Assembly (NCBI GenBank): GCA_964617665.1
Contig: CAZUAH010000025.1
Location: 1-54,010 of the forward strand
Source of the DNA: JADHUC01 sp964617665
GTDB lineage: Bacteria > Planctomycetota > Planctomycetia > Pirellulales > Pirellulaceae
DNA: 54,010 nt
Reading direction: 5' to 3'
Shown here: one piece after another, positions 17,802 through 27,005 of the stretch
Layout: every line of letters starts with the position of its first letter
Position numbering within the stretch: the first letter of the stretch is position 1
Position numbers and translations under genes: made by a program
Notes under the pieces: model-generated
Database searches by the model: none
The model's input: only the letters and a program-made list of their open reading frames with translations
Told to the model about the DNA's origin: nothing

Positions 17802-17870
17802 CCTGAAGAGCGACAGCGTCTACACATCGCCCTCCACTGGCCGCGGCCTGAGGAAGCACGGCAGGACCAT

Positions 17871-18524
17871 CTACTCGTCCTCAGAGTGCTCGCCATCGTC
17901 TTCCTCAGAGTGCTCGCCATCGTCTGTCGGCTTGGACTTCGAGTCTCCCGCCTCCGATTTGGCTCGTTTGGATTTGGCTGGTGGTGTCTTCTTCGAGGGA
18001 GCTGCCTCTTCATCGGAAGACTCCGATGAAGAGTCTGCATCCGCGTCGCCGTCTTCGGTCGTTTCCGATTCACCTGCACCCGTTGTTTCCGCAGGCGGTT
18101 CTTCGCCGCCATCGCCGCTGAGCAACGACGTGACCACAATCGCGATGACAAGAAGCAGTAGAATGCCGCCGACGCCGAAAATGGCTTTCTTGATCACTCT
18201 TCTGTCTTCATCGCTCATCGGTGCGTCGTCCGCCGTAGGCATTTGACGGAATGCCTGCTGACTGGGCGGACCGAGCATCGGGGCAGCTTGCTCTAACGCC
18301 GCGCCGCCCAACGGATCGTCGAGCGGTCCTTGAGCCACCTCAGGCTGTATCGGAGTTTCGACCGGTGCAGGAGGCTCAGGCGGTGCGGGGGCTGCTGCTT
18401 CTTGTTCCGGATTAGGAATCGTCAGTGGCCCGCCACAACTAGGGCACTGAACCTCCTGGCCGTACAGATGCGGCTGCGCCGCAAACATCGCACCGCACGA
18501 GGAGCAGGTGACTTGAACTGACAT
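17871..18524 (-). CDS. Zinc-ribbon, single-span membrane protein with acidic tail
   Basis: A 217-residue protein starting MSVQVTCSSCGAMFAA (ATG at 18524; a longer frame to 18608 is unlikely). The N-terminal zinc ribbon has two CxxC knuckles, CSSC and CPSC, about 20 residues apart. A Pro/Ala-rich linker follows, then one membrane segment (AIFGVGGILLLLVIAIVV), then a Glu/Asp/Ser-rich tail with a lysine patch. The tail ends in two identical copies of DDGEHSEE-like octads. Such MJ0042-like zinc-ribbon membrane proteins are frequent in planctomycetes; their role is unknown. Confidence 0.6.
   Translation of the reverse strand: MSVQVTCSSCGAMFAAQPHLYGQEVQCPSCGGPLTIPNPEQEAAAPAPPEPPAPVETPIQPEVAQGPLDDPLGGAALEQAAPMLGPPSQQAFRQMPTADDAPMSDEDRRVIKKAIFGVGGILLLLVIAIVVTSLLSGDGGEEPPAETTGAGESETTEDGDADADSSSESSDEEAAPSKKTPPAKSKRAKSEAGDSKSKPTDDGEHSEEDDGEHSEDE
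17878..17925. repeat. 24-bp perfect tandem repeat (2 copies)
   Basis: Two identical 24-base units (17878-17901 and 17902-17925), starting TCCTCAGAGTGCTCG, lie at the 3' end of the zinc-ribbon gene and keep its reading frame. They encode the duplicated acidic DDGEHSEE octad and could vary in copy number by slippage. Confidence 0.85.
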
Positions 18525-18633
18525 AGTTGCTGATGCTCTCCGAGGATAGACAAGCACCGGATGGCGAATCGTCCGTGCGCCGACCGGGTGAGACACCATA
18601 ATACACACCCAGGGACGCTTTCGCTATGACACG

Positions 18634-20130
18634 TTAATCGCGCTCCTCCCAGCCACAAGTGCGCTCCACGGCGCGTTGCCAACGACCACGTCGGCGCACG
18701 CGGTCGTCGTCCGGCATTGCGGGCCTGAATTCTCGATCCAACGCCCAGTTTCCCGCCACGTCAGCCATATCTTGCCAATACTCGACGGCCAATCCAGCCA
18801 GGTACGCGGCACCCAAGGCGGTGGTTTCCGATACGACGGGCCGGTGCACGCTCACGTCCAGAAGGTTGGCCTGGAACTGCATCAATTCGTTGTTCACCGA
18901 CGCCCCGCCATCCACCTTCAGCATGCTTAAATCTACACCCGCATCCTTCTGCATGGCATCCAACAAGTCACACGTCTGAAACGCCATCGATTCGACCGCG
19001 GCCCGGGCCAGATGGCCCGCCGTGGTTCCACGAGTGATCCCGAAAATGGTGCCGCGAGCATAGGGATCCCAATGCGGTGCGCCTAAACCAGTGAAGGCCG
19101 GCACAATGACCACACCGTCGCTGTCCGCCACGCTTGTCGCCAGCCCCTCGATTTCGGCCGAATTCTTGATGAGTCCCAAACCGTCACGAAGCCACTGTAC
19201 CACAGCTCCTGCGATGAACACGGACCCCTCCAGACAATAGGTAACCTCACCCCCGACACCCCAGCCGATCGTGGTCAATAGATTGTTTTGCGACTTGATT
19301 GGACGGTCGCCGGTATTGAGCAACAGGAAACAACCGGTGCCATATGTGTTCTTTGCGCTGCCCGTCTCGAAACAAGCCTGTCCGAAAGTGGCTGCCTGTT
19401 GGTCGCCGGCGTCGCCGGAAATCGGAATCTCGCTGCCCAGCCAGTCCGCCTGTGTCTGGCCATACACATGGCTGGACGGCAATACTTCAGGCAACATGGC
19501 TCGCGGAATGTCCAGAGCCTGCAACAACTCGTCGTCCCAATCGAGTTCGTGGATATTGAATAGGAGGGTGCGACTGGCGTTACTGTAGTCGGTGGCGTGA
19601 CACCGGCCGCCTGTCAATCGCCAAATCAGAAACGAATCAACCGTGCCAAACAACACCTCGCCACGTGCGGCCCGTTCTCGCAGGCCCTCGTGTTGATCCA
19701 ACAAGAACTTGATTTTGGTACCTGAGAAATAAGCGTCGACAACCAATCCCGTCTTATCGCGAAACGTCGCCTCCAAACCGTCGGCTTTCAATTGCTCGCA
19801 GATCCCGGCGCTCGCGCGACTTTGCCACACGATGGCATTCGCCACCGGCTTGCCCGTATCTCGTTCCCAGAGGATGGTGGTCTCGCGCTGATTGGTCACA
19901 CCCACAGCCGCGATGTCTTCCGCATTGATCGAGCCGTCTTTCAACGCCTTTTTGGCAACGGAAATCTGCGTAGACCAAATCGCCTCCGGATCGTGCTCAA
20001 CGTGTCCCGGTTGCGGTAGTAGCTGCTCGAACTCCCGCTGAGCTGTCGACACAATCCGCCCATCATGCCCAAAAACGATCGCGCGGCTGGAGGTCGTGCC
20101 TTGGTCCAAAGCCAATATATATTTCGTCAT
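18634..20130 (-). CDS. glpK: Glycerol kinase
   Basis: A 498-residue FGGY-family kinase that phosphorylates glycerol to sn-glycerol 3-phosphate in the cytoplasm. It opens with the phosphate-binding loop (LALDQGTTSSRAIVF), and has GVTNQRETTILWER, FSGTKIKFLLDQ, the FGGY-type GAPHWDPYARGTIFGITRGT and late ATP-site KVDGGASVNNELMQFQ. Length matches GlpK (about 495-505). No glpF or glpD is adjacent, so it is a stand-alone gene here. Specific motifs favour glycerol over other FGGY sugars. Confidence 0.96.
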   Translation of the reverse strand: MTKYILALDQGTTSSRAIVFGHDGRIVSTAQREFEQLLPQPGHVEHDPEAIWSTQISVAKKALKDGSINAEDIAAVGVTNQRETTILWERDTGKPVANAIVWQSRASAGICEQLKADGLEATFRDKTGLVVDAYFSGTKIKFLLDQHEGLRERAARGEVLFGTVDSFLIWRLTGGRCHATDYSNASRTLLFNIHELDWDDELLQALDIPRAMLPEVLPSSHVYGQTQADWLGSEIPISGDAGDQQAATFGQACFETGSAKNTYGTGCFLLLNTGDRPIKSQNNLLTTIGWGVGGEVTYCLEGSVFIAGAVVQWLRDGLGLIKNSAEIEGLATSVADSDGVVIVPAFTGLGAPHWDPYARGTIFGITRGTTAGHLARAAVESMAFQTCDLLDAMQKDAGVDLSMLKVDGGASVNNELMQFQANLLDVSVHRPVVSETTALGAAYLAGLAVEYWQDMADVAGNWALDREFRPAMPDDDRVRRRGRWQRAVERTCGWEERD

Positions 20131-20174
20131 GAAAGGGGGCTCCGAAATGATGGTCAGTTTTCACCGCACCGCGC

Positions 20175-21092
20175 TCACTTCATCTTGGCCATGCGCGTCG
20201 CCAGATATCCCGAAAGGGCCGTATCCAATGGTTGATCGGTGCGCATCAGTTGGTAATCCATGCCGTGACCGCGGCAGCCTTTCTGGATCTCTTTGCGGTA
20301 GTTCTCGAATTCGCGCAAGTAGGCCTTTCGCAACGATCGCGGGTCGGTCAAGACTTCGGGGAACTGTTCCAAGCCTTTGAATAGCGTAGGCGTCCGGAAA
20401 GGAAAATCCAATTCGGCTGGGTCCAAGACGTGAAACAGGACGACGTCGTGTCGGCGATGACGAAAGTGCTTCAGCCCGGCCATCATCGTGGTCACATCGT
20501 CGAAGAAGTCGCTCAGGATCATCACCACGCCGCGTTTGTGGAATCGTTCAGCCAATTCGTGAAAGATGGGGCCCGTCGCCGTTTTGGCCTCCAGTGTGGC
20601 AGATTCCATAATCTGCATGACTTGCGCCAAGTGTGTAGCGTTGCTATTGGGGCTAACGCTTGCGCGGATTTCGTTGTCAAACGAGACCAAGCCGACCGAG
20701 TCCTGTTGCTGTAACACTAACCATGCCATGGCCGCGGCCATGCATTGGGCATATTCGAACTTGGATAGCGGACTATCGGGCCCGCGGTACTGCATGCTTT
20801 CGCTGATGTCCAGTACTAGATAGCAGATCAGGTTCGTCTCGTCTTCGTATTGCTTCAGGTAGAACTTATCGGTGCGCCCAAAGACCTTCCAGTCTAGATA
20901 GCGCAGATCGTCTCCCGGCGCGTACTCCCGGTGCTCGGCAAACTCGATCGAGAAGCCGTGATAGGGGCTGCGGTGCAGGCCGGCCACGTATCCTTCGACA
21001 ATGTGGCGGGCCCGCAACTGAAGCCCTTTCAGCTTAGCCAGCGTCTTGGGGTCTAATGACGTCGGCGAGGATCTCGCCTGCGGTTGCGTCAT
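20175..21092 (-). CDS. DUF58 domain protein (VWA-like)
   Basis: A 305-residue protein from the ATG at 21092 (a start at 21107 is also possible). It has the DUF58 hallmark HREYAPGDDLRYLDWKVFGRTDKFYLKQYEDE and then a von Willebrand-like fold with the metal-site motif LDISESM (DxSxS). The gene overlaps the end of the MoxR gene by about 59 bases, so the two are probably translationally coupled. MoxR ATPases and DUF58/VWA proteins work together as chaperone-like systems that insert cofactors or assemble envelope complexes; the target here is unknown. Confidence 0.9.
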   Translation of the reverse strand: MTQPQARSSPTSLDPKTLAKLKGLQLRARHIVEGYVAGLHRSPYHGFSIEFAEHREYAPGDDLRYLDWKVFGRTDKFYLKQYEDETNLICYLVLDISESMQYRGPDSPLSKFEYAQCMAAAMAWLVLQQQDSVGLVSFDNEIRASVSPNSNATHLAQVMQIMESATLEAKTATGPIFHELAERFHKRGVVMILSDFFDDVTTMMAGLKHFRHRRHDVVLFHVLDPAELDFPFRTPTLFKGLEQFPEVLTDPRSLRKAYLREFENYRKEIQKGCRGHGMDYQLMRTDQPLDTALSGYLATRMAKMK

Positions 21093-22101
21093 CTTCGGGG
21101 CCCTCAACCACTTGAGGCACGGTGTCGATCAGGCGTCGGACGATCTCGTCCGTGGTAACGCCTTCGGAGTCGGCATTGAAGTTCGTTTTGATTCGATGTC
21201 GTAACACGGGCAACGCCACCTCGCGGATGTCCTCCTGAGTGGCGTAGTACCGCCCCCGTAACACCGCTCTTGCCTTGGCACCAAGGACCAGGTACTGGCT
21301 GGCACGAGGCCCGGCGCCCCACATCACGTATTCCTTGATGAAATCCGGTGCGTCGGGCTGCTGCTGGCGCGTCAGGCGAGCCAGCTTCAACGCATAACGC
21401 GCGATGTGTTCGGCGATGGGCACTTTGCGCACAATGTTCGTGAGTTCCACAATCTTATCCGCATCCAACGTGGCCGTGATCTTCGCTTCCAAGTCCGCGG
21501 TTGTACGTCGGACGATTTCCAATTCCTCTTCCTCATCGGGATAATCAACCATCACGTTGAACATGAATCGGTCCAATTGAGCTTCGGGCAACGGATACGT
21601 GCCTTCTTGCTCGATGGGATTCTGGGTAGCCAAGACGAAAAACGGCACAGGCAGTTGGTGCTTCTTTCCGCCAGCCGTGACTTGTTGCTCCTGCATGGCC
21701 TCCAGCAAAGCGGCCTGCGTCTTCGGCGGTGTCCGGTTGATCTCGTCTGCCAGGATGATGTTGGCAAACACCGGACCGGGTAAGAAGCGGAACTCACGAT
21801 TCCCCGTAGATTTGTCTTCCTGGATCACCTCCGTACCGGTAATATCCGAAGGCATCAAATCCGGTGTGAACTGAATGCGGTTGAAATCCAGCGTCAATGC
21901 GTCTGCAACACTGCGGATCATCAGCGTCTTAGCCAGTCCAGGCACACCGACCAGCAGGCAGTGACCCCGAGCGAACATTGCGATCAGCAGTTGCTCAATC
22001 ACCTGTTCCTGGCCGACGATGGCCCTGGCCAGTTCGCGCGTGATGTGGTGATAGGCTTCGTGCAGTTTCTCTACGGCTTGAACGTCATTTTTTTGAAGCA
22101 T
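21034..22101 (-). CDS. MoxR family AAA+ ATPase
   Basis: A 355-residue AAA+ ATPase. Visible features are AIVGQEQVIEQLLIA, Walker A GVPGLAKT, the pore segment TPDLMPSDITGTEV, Walker B ILADEINRTPPKTQAALLEAM, sensor 1 FVLATQNPIEQEGTYPLPEAQLDRF with characteristic MoxR spacing, and the C-terminal lid. MoxR ATPases hexamerise and remodel VWA-domain partners. The next gene in the operon is such a partner (DUF58). Two inverted palindromic repeats lie upstream, between this gene and the PQQ protein gene. Confidence 0.95.
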   Translation of the reverse strand: MLQKNDVQAVEKLHEAYHHITRELARAIVGQEQVIEQLLIAMFARGHCLLVGVPGLAKTLMIRSVADALTLDFNRIQFTPDLMPSDITGTEVIQEDKSTGNREFRFLPGPVFANIILADEINRTPPKTQAALLEAMQEQQVTAGGKKHQLPVPFFVLATQNPIEQEGTYPLPEAQLDRFMFNVMVDYPDEEEELEIVRRTTADLEAKITATLDADKIVELTNIVRKVPIAEHIARYALKLARLTRQQQPDAPDFIKEYVMWGAGPRASQYLVLGAKARAVLRGRYYATQEDIREVALPVLRHRIKTNFNADSEGVTTDEIVRRLIDTVPQVVEGPEDDATAGEILADVIRPQDAG

Positions 22102-22169
22102 ATGCCCGTCCAGTTAGACCAGTTTACTCTCGTCTCTGGTTCCCAGGCTCTACGGCCTGTGATTTGCTA

Positions 22170-22224
22170 TAGGTCAGGCTGTGCCTGACACAATACGTGG
22201 TATCGTCATGCACAGCATGACCTA
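22170..22224. repeat. Pair of inverted REP-like palindromes
   Basis: Copy one, TAGGTCAGGCTGTGCCTGAC (22170-22189), and copy two, GTCATGCACAGCATGACCTA (22205-22224), are the same element in opposite orientation: the reverse complement of copy two is TAGGTCATGCTGTGCATGAC, differing by one compensated stem pair. Each forms a 7-bp hairpin with a 3-base loop. The paired inverted layout resembles REP/BIME elements. Confidence 0.75.
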
Positions 22225-22288
22225 CATGTCGTATCCGGATTCTCCGTGCTCGACTAAATCAACAGGCCGTCTAGCCTGAGTCTCTGCT

Positions 22289-24661
22289 TTAGTCGCCGCT
22301 ATCCAGGTCCGCCCCAGGTATTCTATCCTCCGAAGGCACTATTTGGCGACCGTAGGCATTGAACGCAGCCAGCTTGTCCGCACCGGCAACCAGCATCACG
22401 CCATCGCCAACCAGTAGATTGCCGCCCGACATTCCGATCGTCGCCAGATTGATTGGCTGACGTTTCATACGCATGGCTCGTACGTCGAAGATGCAGATCT
22501 CGTCACGTGTCGGCCAGTACACGCTGTCACCAGCTACAATCCCTCGCCCGTATCCGCGAAAGTCCTCTTGTACGCGAGCAGGGAAACTACCCGTGATTCG
22601 GCCATCGTAGAGGTCGATCCAATACAGCCGGTGGCCGCTGGCAATCAGTTGCCCATCGACGATACCCAACAGATGGATCACATCCGCCGCCAGTTCCGGT
22701 CCTGTGCGCCAGAGAACCATGCCCGTCGCTGCGTCCAGAGCGAACATCTGATTGCAGTCCCGCGGCGCAACCGCAACGATGTCCTTGTGAATCAGACATG
22801 GATTCAAGTCACGAAAAGCATGCGAATTCAGGAGGTCGGTATCCTTCTTGTACGCCGGTGCACGAGGATATCTGGTGACCCACAGGATCGCCCCGTCCTG
22901 AGCTCTCACGGCGGCCACGGCACCTTGATTCGTGTTGACGTACAGCACGCCTTGGTCCAAGGTCAGCAAATTGTGCGTGTATTCAACCGCCTGCCCCTGA
23001 CCGAGCGTCTCGGCAGATGCCACCGATCGTCCCCAGCGAAACTCGGCACGATTCGGTTTCATCCGGAAACAGGTGACGTGGATTTGCGCCTTCATATTAT
23101 CGCGCCGGCGCATGACCACATAGATATTGGCGTCCTCAATCAACGGTGGCCCTTCGAACGCCCAGCCGGTTCCCCATTCCTCCTGAGTCAAACGTATCTC
23201 GAATAGCCGCTTCTTCTGCGCATGCAGGTCCAAGGCGACCAGATAGCCCGGCGTTACGGGGTCGTGGCGAGGACTCTGAGGAATAGTCGTCGCGTACGGT
23301 CCGAGTTTGGCGAACAGCATGTTCTGGTGCGCCGTCATCGTGAACCGTGGCACACCGTATTGTCGTTGGCCCGCCAACAAACGCAGCCAAACGTTCTCAT
23401 CGATGGCGTCGAGGCCCGTATCGGCCTCTCGCGGCCAGAGTGATTGGCCCGAGTGCAGATGGAGCGCGCGGATGTCCCGAGTTTCTTCGCCCGTACAGAT
23501 CAGTACCGTGTCACCCACAATCAACGGATGATAACTCAACAGGCTGGCCTGGCTCTCACCAACACGTTCCTGCTCGGCGAGCGGATCGTCTTTCCCAACT
23601 CTCACGGATCGAGTTGGCAACGGCACCGTCCAGATCGGCCGTAAAGCGATATCAACACCATCGTCGGCAATCTTTGCCCGTGTCGGAGCCCCGCCGAATG
23701 TCATCCAATCCGCTGGCACACGCGTCGCCGACCACTCTCCACTCTCTTTCAGAAGGTCCCTCAAGAGACCGACGTATTGCCCTGGCCGGCCGCCAATGGC
23801 ACCCTCGGCCTCGGGATGCAGACGTTCAAGTACCGACAATTCCAACTCGGCCCGCGAGTTCGATCCTTCCATTATTGAGGCCAACACCAAGCGTGCACGC
23901 ACATCGGCCAAGTCTATGTCGGTATCAGGGAAAGTCAGCCACGCGGGCCGTCCCGAAGCGTCCTTCAGTTGCGGCTCCAGCGTCTGCCATGCTTGGTCGA
24001 GATCGGGCCCGCGGAGCGCCAACCAGAGAGGATAGCCGGGCGGCAGCGCCGGATCGGCGGCCTCGGAGGTTTGCGTCCGAAGAAGCGGGCTGATGCGTTC
24101 CCAGGCCGCGCGGGCCTGTGTGAAGTTGCCGCGTCCGAATTCAAGTTCACCCAACTCCAACAATGCGTCGTCGCCCCAACTGCTGGCGAAGTGAAGGTCG
24201 ACGATTCGTCTGAGCACTTCCTCGTCGCGATCCTTCACGGCCTGCCGGTGCAAACGTTCGGCCACGGGATCTACGCGACTCCGATACAACTCCAGTGCTT
24301 CAGGCGCGGACGTGTGTAAAGAGACGAGCAGCATCTGGCAGTAGTTGCGCAGTGTGACATATTTGTAGAATCCGTTCGACGATTCGGGCGAGTCGGTCGG
24401 CACTTGCATCATCTTGTCGCCGGCCGTATCCATGACGCGACGCAGTGTTTCGATCGCTTCGTCCCACCCACCGGCTTCGAGGAACCGATCAACTCGCTCC
24501 AAGTGCGACCGCGAAATATTGTCCGCCTCGTCAAGCTGAACGGCAAGCGAGATCTCCGGGACCTGTTGCGCGCGAAACGGCTGTGCCAACAGGGAAGTGA
24601 CTTGCCCACAGATAGCCAGGAGAATGGTCGCACCAAGAAGTCTTCGAGACACGGATGTCAT
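22289..24661 (-). CDS. PQQ-like beta-propeller protein with TPR-like N-terminus
   Basis: A 790-residue exported protein (signal peptide with LLGATILLAICGQVTSLLAQ). Residues 50-300 are helical, TPR-like (for example ALLELGELEFGRGNFTQARAAWERI). From about residue 360 to the end it forms PQQ-type propeller blades, recognised by strands such as VALDLHAQKKRLFEI, VRAQDGAILWVTRYP and ALDAATGMVLWRTGP. No dehydrogenase catalytic motifs are apparent, so it is probably a structural or sensing scaffold like other planctomycete outer-wall-binding PQQ proteins, not a quinoprotein enzyme. The ATG is preceded by an AGGAA box. It lies upstream of the MoxR gene across a 187-base gap carrying the palindromes. 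Confidence 0.8.
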   Translation of the reverse strand: MTSVSRRLLGATILLAICGQVTSLLAQPFRAQQVPEISLAVQLDEADNISRSHLERVDRFLEAGGWDEAIETLRRVMDTAGDKMMQVPTDSPESSNGFYKYVTLRNYCQMLLVSLHTSAPEALELYRSRVDPVAERLHRQAVKDRDEEVLRRIVDLHFASSWGDDALLELGELEFGRGNFTQARAAWERISPLLRTQTSEAADPALPPGYPLWLALRGPDLDQAWQTLEPQLKDASGRPAWLTFPDTDIDLADVRARLVLASIMEGSNSRAELELSVLERLHPEAEGAIGGRPGQYVGLLRDLLKESGEWSATRVPADWMTFGGAPTRAKIADDGVDIALRPIWTVPLPTRSVRVGKDDPLAEQERVGESQASLLSYHPLIVGDTVLICTGEETRDIRALHLHSGQSLWPREADTGLDAIDENVWLRLLAGQRQYGVPRFTMTAHQNMLFAKLGPYATTIPQSPRHDPVTPGYLVALDLHAQKKRLFEIRLTQEEWGTGWAFEGPPLIEDANIYVVMRRRDNMKAQIHVTCFRMKPNRAEFRWGRSVASAETLGQGQAVEYTHNLLTLDQGVLYVNTNQGAVAAVRAQDGAILWVTRYPRAPAYKKDTDLLNSHAFRDLNPCLIHKDIVAVAPRDCNQMFALDAATGMVLWRTGPELAADVIHLLGIVDGQLIASGHRLYWIDLYDGRITGSFPARVQEDFRGYGRGIVAGDSVYWPTRDEICIFDVRAMRMKRQPINLATIGMSGGNLLVGDGVMLVAGADKLAAFNAYGRQIVPSEDRIPGADLDSGD

Positions 24662-24978
24662 TTCCTAATTGGTCCAGTCAGAAGCGAAGGTCGAGTGCGG
24701 CAAGTAGTTCCAGGGACGTGTTGAATCTATTTCAGGACCCCGGTGGCCACGAATCCGGGCGGGGGGGGGGGGGGGCGGGGCCGCCGCGCGGCCGGGGGGG
24801 GGGCGGGCCTGCGGCGGCGCGGGGCCGGCCCGCCGCTGGGCTTACACACGCCGGCCCCGCCTGTCGCCGCGCCCTCCCATTCTCAAACAACCAGCGTGCA
24901 AGGCCTTTGCCCGTCCATCGTATTACGGTCTCCTACCGTCGACAAGATGCGTGAATAGTGCCACGGTTGCCGCCCAGC
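24662..24978. other. Intergenic region with extreme G/C run
   Basis: 317 bases between the sulfotransferase end and the PQQ gene start. Bases about 24755-24838 consist almost only of G and C, with a 15-G run (24761-24775) and a 10-G run (24794-24803). Nothing else in the window looks like this. It may be a sequencing or assembly artefact, or a G-quadruplex-forming tract. No gene is credible here. Confidence 0.6.
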
Positions 24979-26244
24979 CTACCCGGATTCACGCGAAATC
25001 CCAAATCGCTCGCAATACGGCCCAAAGTGACGTTCGATTGCTGGTAGGTCGAGCCCAAACTGAGCTAAGTCGTAACGGTGAGCCCCGTGCTTGTGGCGCG
25101 GATTCTCGTCCAGCCACAGCTTCATACCGGCGTCCATACGGTCGTCGCAATCGTAGCCAAAAAAATCGTAGATCCGATGAACTGACCCAATTGGGTCGTT
25201 GACGAGTTCCGTGTACGCCGCGTCATATACGCGGCCGGGCGTCTTCTCCCGAGCCTTCATCGCGCGGTTTACAAGATCGGCACCGCTCTCGGCAAGTTGT
25301 GGACCCATCGACGGTGGGTCAATGGCGTCGGTGGACATGACGCGGAACATGGCGAACAAGCTGCATACAGACGGGACTACCTTCGCAGGATCCCGATGTG
25401 TCTGGACCACGCCCGCGTCGGGGAATACATCGAAAAGCGCGTCCAACGCGGCCAAGTGTGCTGGGCACTTCAGCAGCCAACGTTTCCCCGGACAACGCCA
25501 CTGAAGCAACTGTAACTGAGTCTTGTATTCGCGATAGACTGCGACATTCTCGTCGAAACTCAACGCCCTAAGCCACTGTTCGTAGCCGGGCATGTTGCCC
25601 ATCATCAGGAAGCCCGGGCAAACGAACGTGTTGAACAGCAGCGGCATACACTCCTCAGGTCCTTCCGGAACGAGTGTATGGGCTACCTGCAGTTGTGGTG
25701 CCAACCGGCACAAGGCCTTCACAACCATCCGAGCCCGTTTGACCCTTGGGTCTCGATGGCGAGTCTCGGCTTGAGGCGGAGGTGACGGCCAGAACGACTC
25801 CCACATCAGCAGCGGTCGCCTTGCCGGATCCTTCGCCAGTAAGTTGTACAACAGCGTCGTCCCCGAACGAGGCAGCCCGGCGACGAACAGTGGCTGGCGG
25901 ATAGGGACGTCGAGGATTTCCGGATGTCGTTTCAGATCCTCTTGGATTCTCAGCCGATTCTCGGCCGACATGATCAAGCGATTTCGTGTCATCCAGCGGC
26001 CGAAGGGATGCAATTGGGCGTCTTTTTTGAACGACTCGAGCAGTTGTCGCAGTGCCACGCGAAAACGCTCGTCGCCAAAATCCGAGAGTTTCGCCCGACG
26101 TTGCGCCGCCTTCAGAATCGACTCTTCAGTCAGACCGTCCCGCCGCACGCCGCAACGCTGTAGTTGCCGGGCACACCAGTTGTACAAGCGGACTCCGAAC
26201 GGCCGATACGGACGCTGGTACGTTGGTTTCGCTTCTTTCGTCAT
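24979..26244 (-). CDS. PAPS-dependent sulfotransferase family protein
   Basis: A 421-residue protein with the sulfotransferase fold. The 5'-phosphosulfate loop is FVAGLPRSGTTLLYNLLA, and the 3'-phosphate site is VVQTHRDPAKVVPSVCSLF. Between them is a substrate region rich in aromatics (LLMWESFWPSPPPQ, LLFNTFVCPGFLM) and the conserved LLKCPAHLAALDALFDVFPDA. Such enzymes transfer sulfate from PAPS to hydroxyls of glycans, lipids or small molecules; planctomycete genomes carry many. No signal peptide is visible. A flavin reductase gene lies 36 bases upstream on the same strand, possibly in one operon. Confidence 0.87.
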   Translation of the reverse strand: MTKEAKPTYQRPYRPFGVRLYNWCARQLQRCGVRRDGLTEESILKAAQRRAKLSDFGDERFRVALRQLLESFKKDAQLHPFGRWMTRNRLIMSAENRLRIQEDLKRHPEILDVPIRQPLFVAGLPRSGTTLLYNLLAKDPARRPLLMWESFWPSPPPQAETRHRDPRVKRARMVVKALCRLAPQLQVAHTLVPEGPEECMPLLFNTFVCPGFLMMGNMPGYEQWLRALSFDENVAVYREYKTQLQLLQWRCPGKRWLLKCPAHLAALDALFDVFPDAGVVQTHRDPAKVVPSVCSLFAMFRVMSTDAIDPPSMGPQLAESGADLVNRAMKAREKTPGRVYDAAYTELVNDPIGSVHRIYDFFGYDCDDRMDAGMKLWLDENPRHKHGAHRYDLAQFGLDLPAIERHFGPYCERFGISRESG

Positions 26245-26280
26245 GATGACGAGCGGGCCAAGAATTGTGTAGGCGGGCGG

Positions 26281-26847
26281 CTACTTGCGAGAAAAACCGT
26301 GCCGAGCAAGCTTCGTTCCACAGTTCCAGTACTCTGAATGCTGGTAACAAAGCGGATCAAGCTTGTCCACCAGGATGTTCCCGCCCTCGTCCAACGCTTC
26401 CTCGGCGATGTGTTCGGCCAACGCCCGGCCGAGAAACAGGTCGTGATCACCAATTTCCTGAATGCCGATCACTTCGCACTCGATGTTTACCGGACATTCG
26501 CCAATCAACGGCGGCCTGACCTTTTCGGCCGGGACTGGCGTCAGCCCATATTTGGCGAACTTGTCCACATCGCGCCCCGAGATGGTCCCGCAACGGTCTA
26601 CCGTCTCGACCATGGAGGCCTTCGCCAGGTTCACCACATATTCGCGAGTCGCACTGATCAACGCGTGCGAATAACGCGGCTTGGCGATAGCGATGCCCAG
26701 GATCACCGGCTCGGCGATGCTGATATTGAAAACCTCGCCCAGCGTGATGATGTTCGGTCGACCATCTTCGCTGATCGAGGTCACTAACGCCGCAGGTGAC
26801 GGATAGACAGGCCGAAACGGACGTACTGATCTCTTTTGCATCACCAT
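26281..26847 (-). CDS. Flavin reductase-like (FMN-binding split barrel) protein
   Basis: A 188-residue protein of the flavin reductase-like domain family. The start PVYPSPAALVTSISEDGRPNIITLGEVFNISIAEPVI fits the split-barrel FMN site, followed by KPRYSHALISATREYVVNLA and the late GDHDLFLGRALAEH strand. Family members reduce flavin with NAD(P)H for a partner oxygenase or carry bound FMN for electron transfer. No monooxygenase gene is adjacent, so the partner is unknown. Confidence 0.85.
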   Translation of the reverse strand: MVMQKRSVRPFRPVYPSPAALVTSISEDGRPNIITLGEVFNISIAEPVILGIAIAKPRYSHALISATREYVVNLAKASMVETVDRCGTISGRDVDKFAKYGLTPVPAEKVRPPLIGECPVNIECEVIGIQEIGDHDLFLGRALAEHIAEEALDEGGNILVDKLDPLCYQHSEYWNCGTKLARHGFSRK

Positions 26848-27005
26848 AGTCCTTCATCTTCAGTGTTTTGTGCGGCTCGCGCGCGTCGCCCCAACGCAAT
26901 TCAGTGCCGTTGCCGCGACTTTTTCGTTGACCTTCACAAACGGGCAATTAGCCTGGAACTCACGGGCAACGGTTTACGCGTCCACTCAGCGGAGTTGCCA
27001 GATTC

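Noticed and set aside
24655..24958. Open frames across the G/C-rich patch
   Set aside because: They are polyglycine/arginine-like products of homopolymer DNA and have no real protein character.
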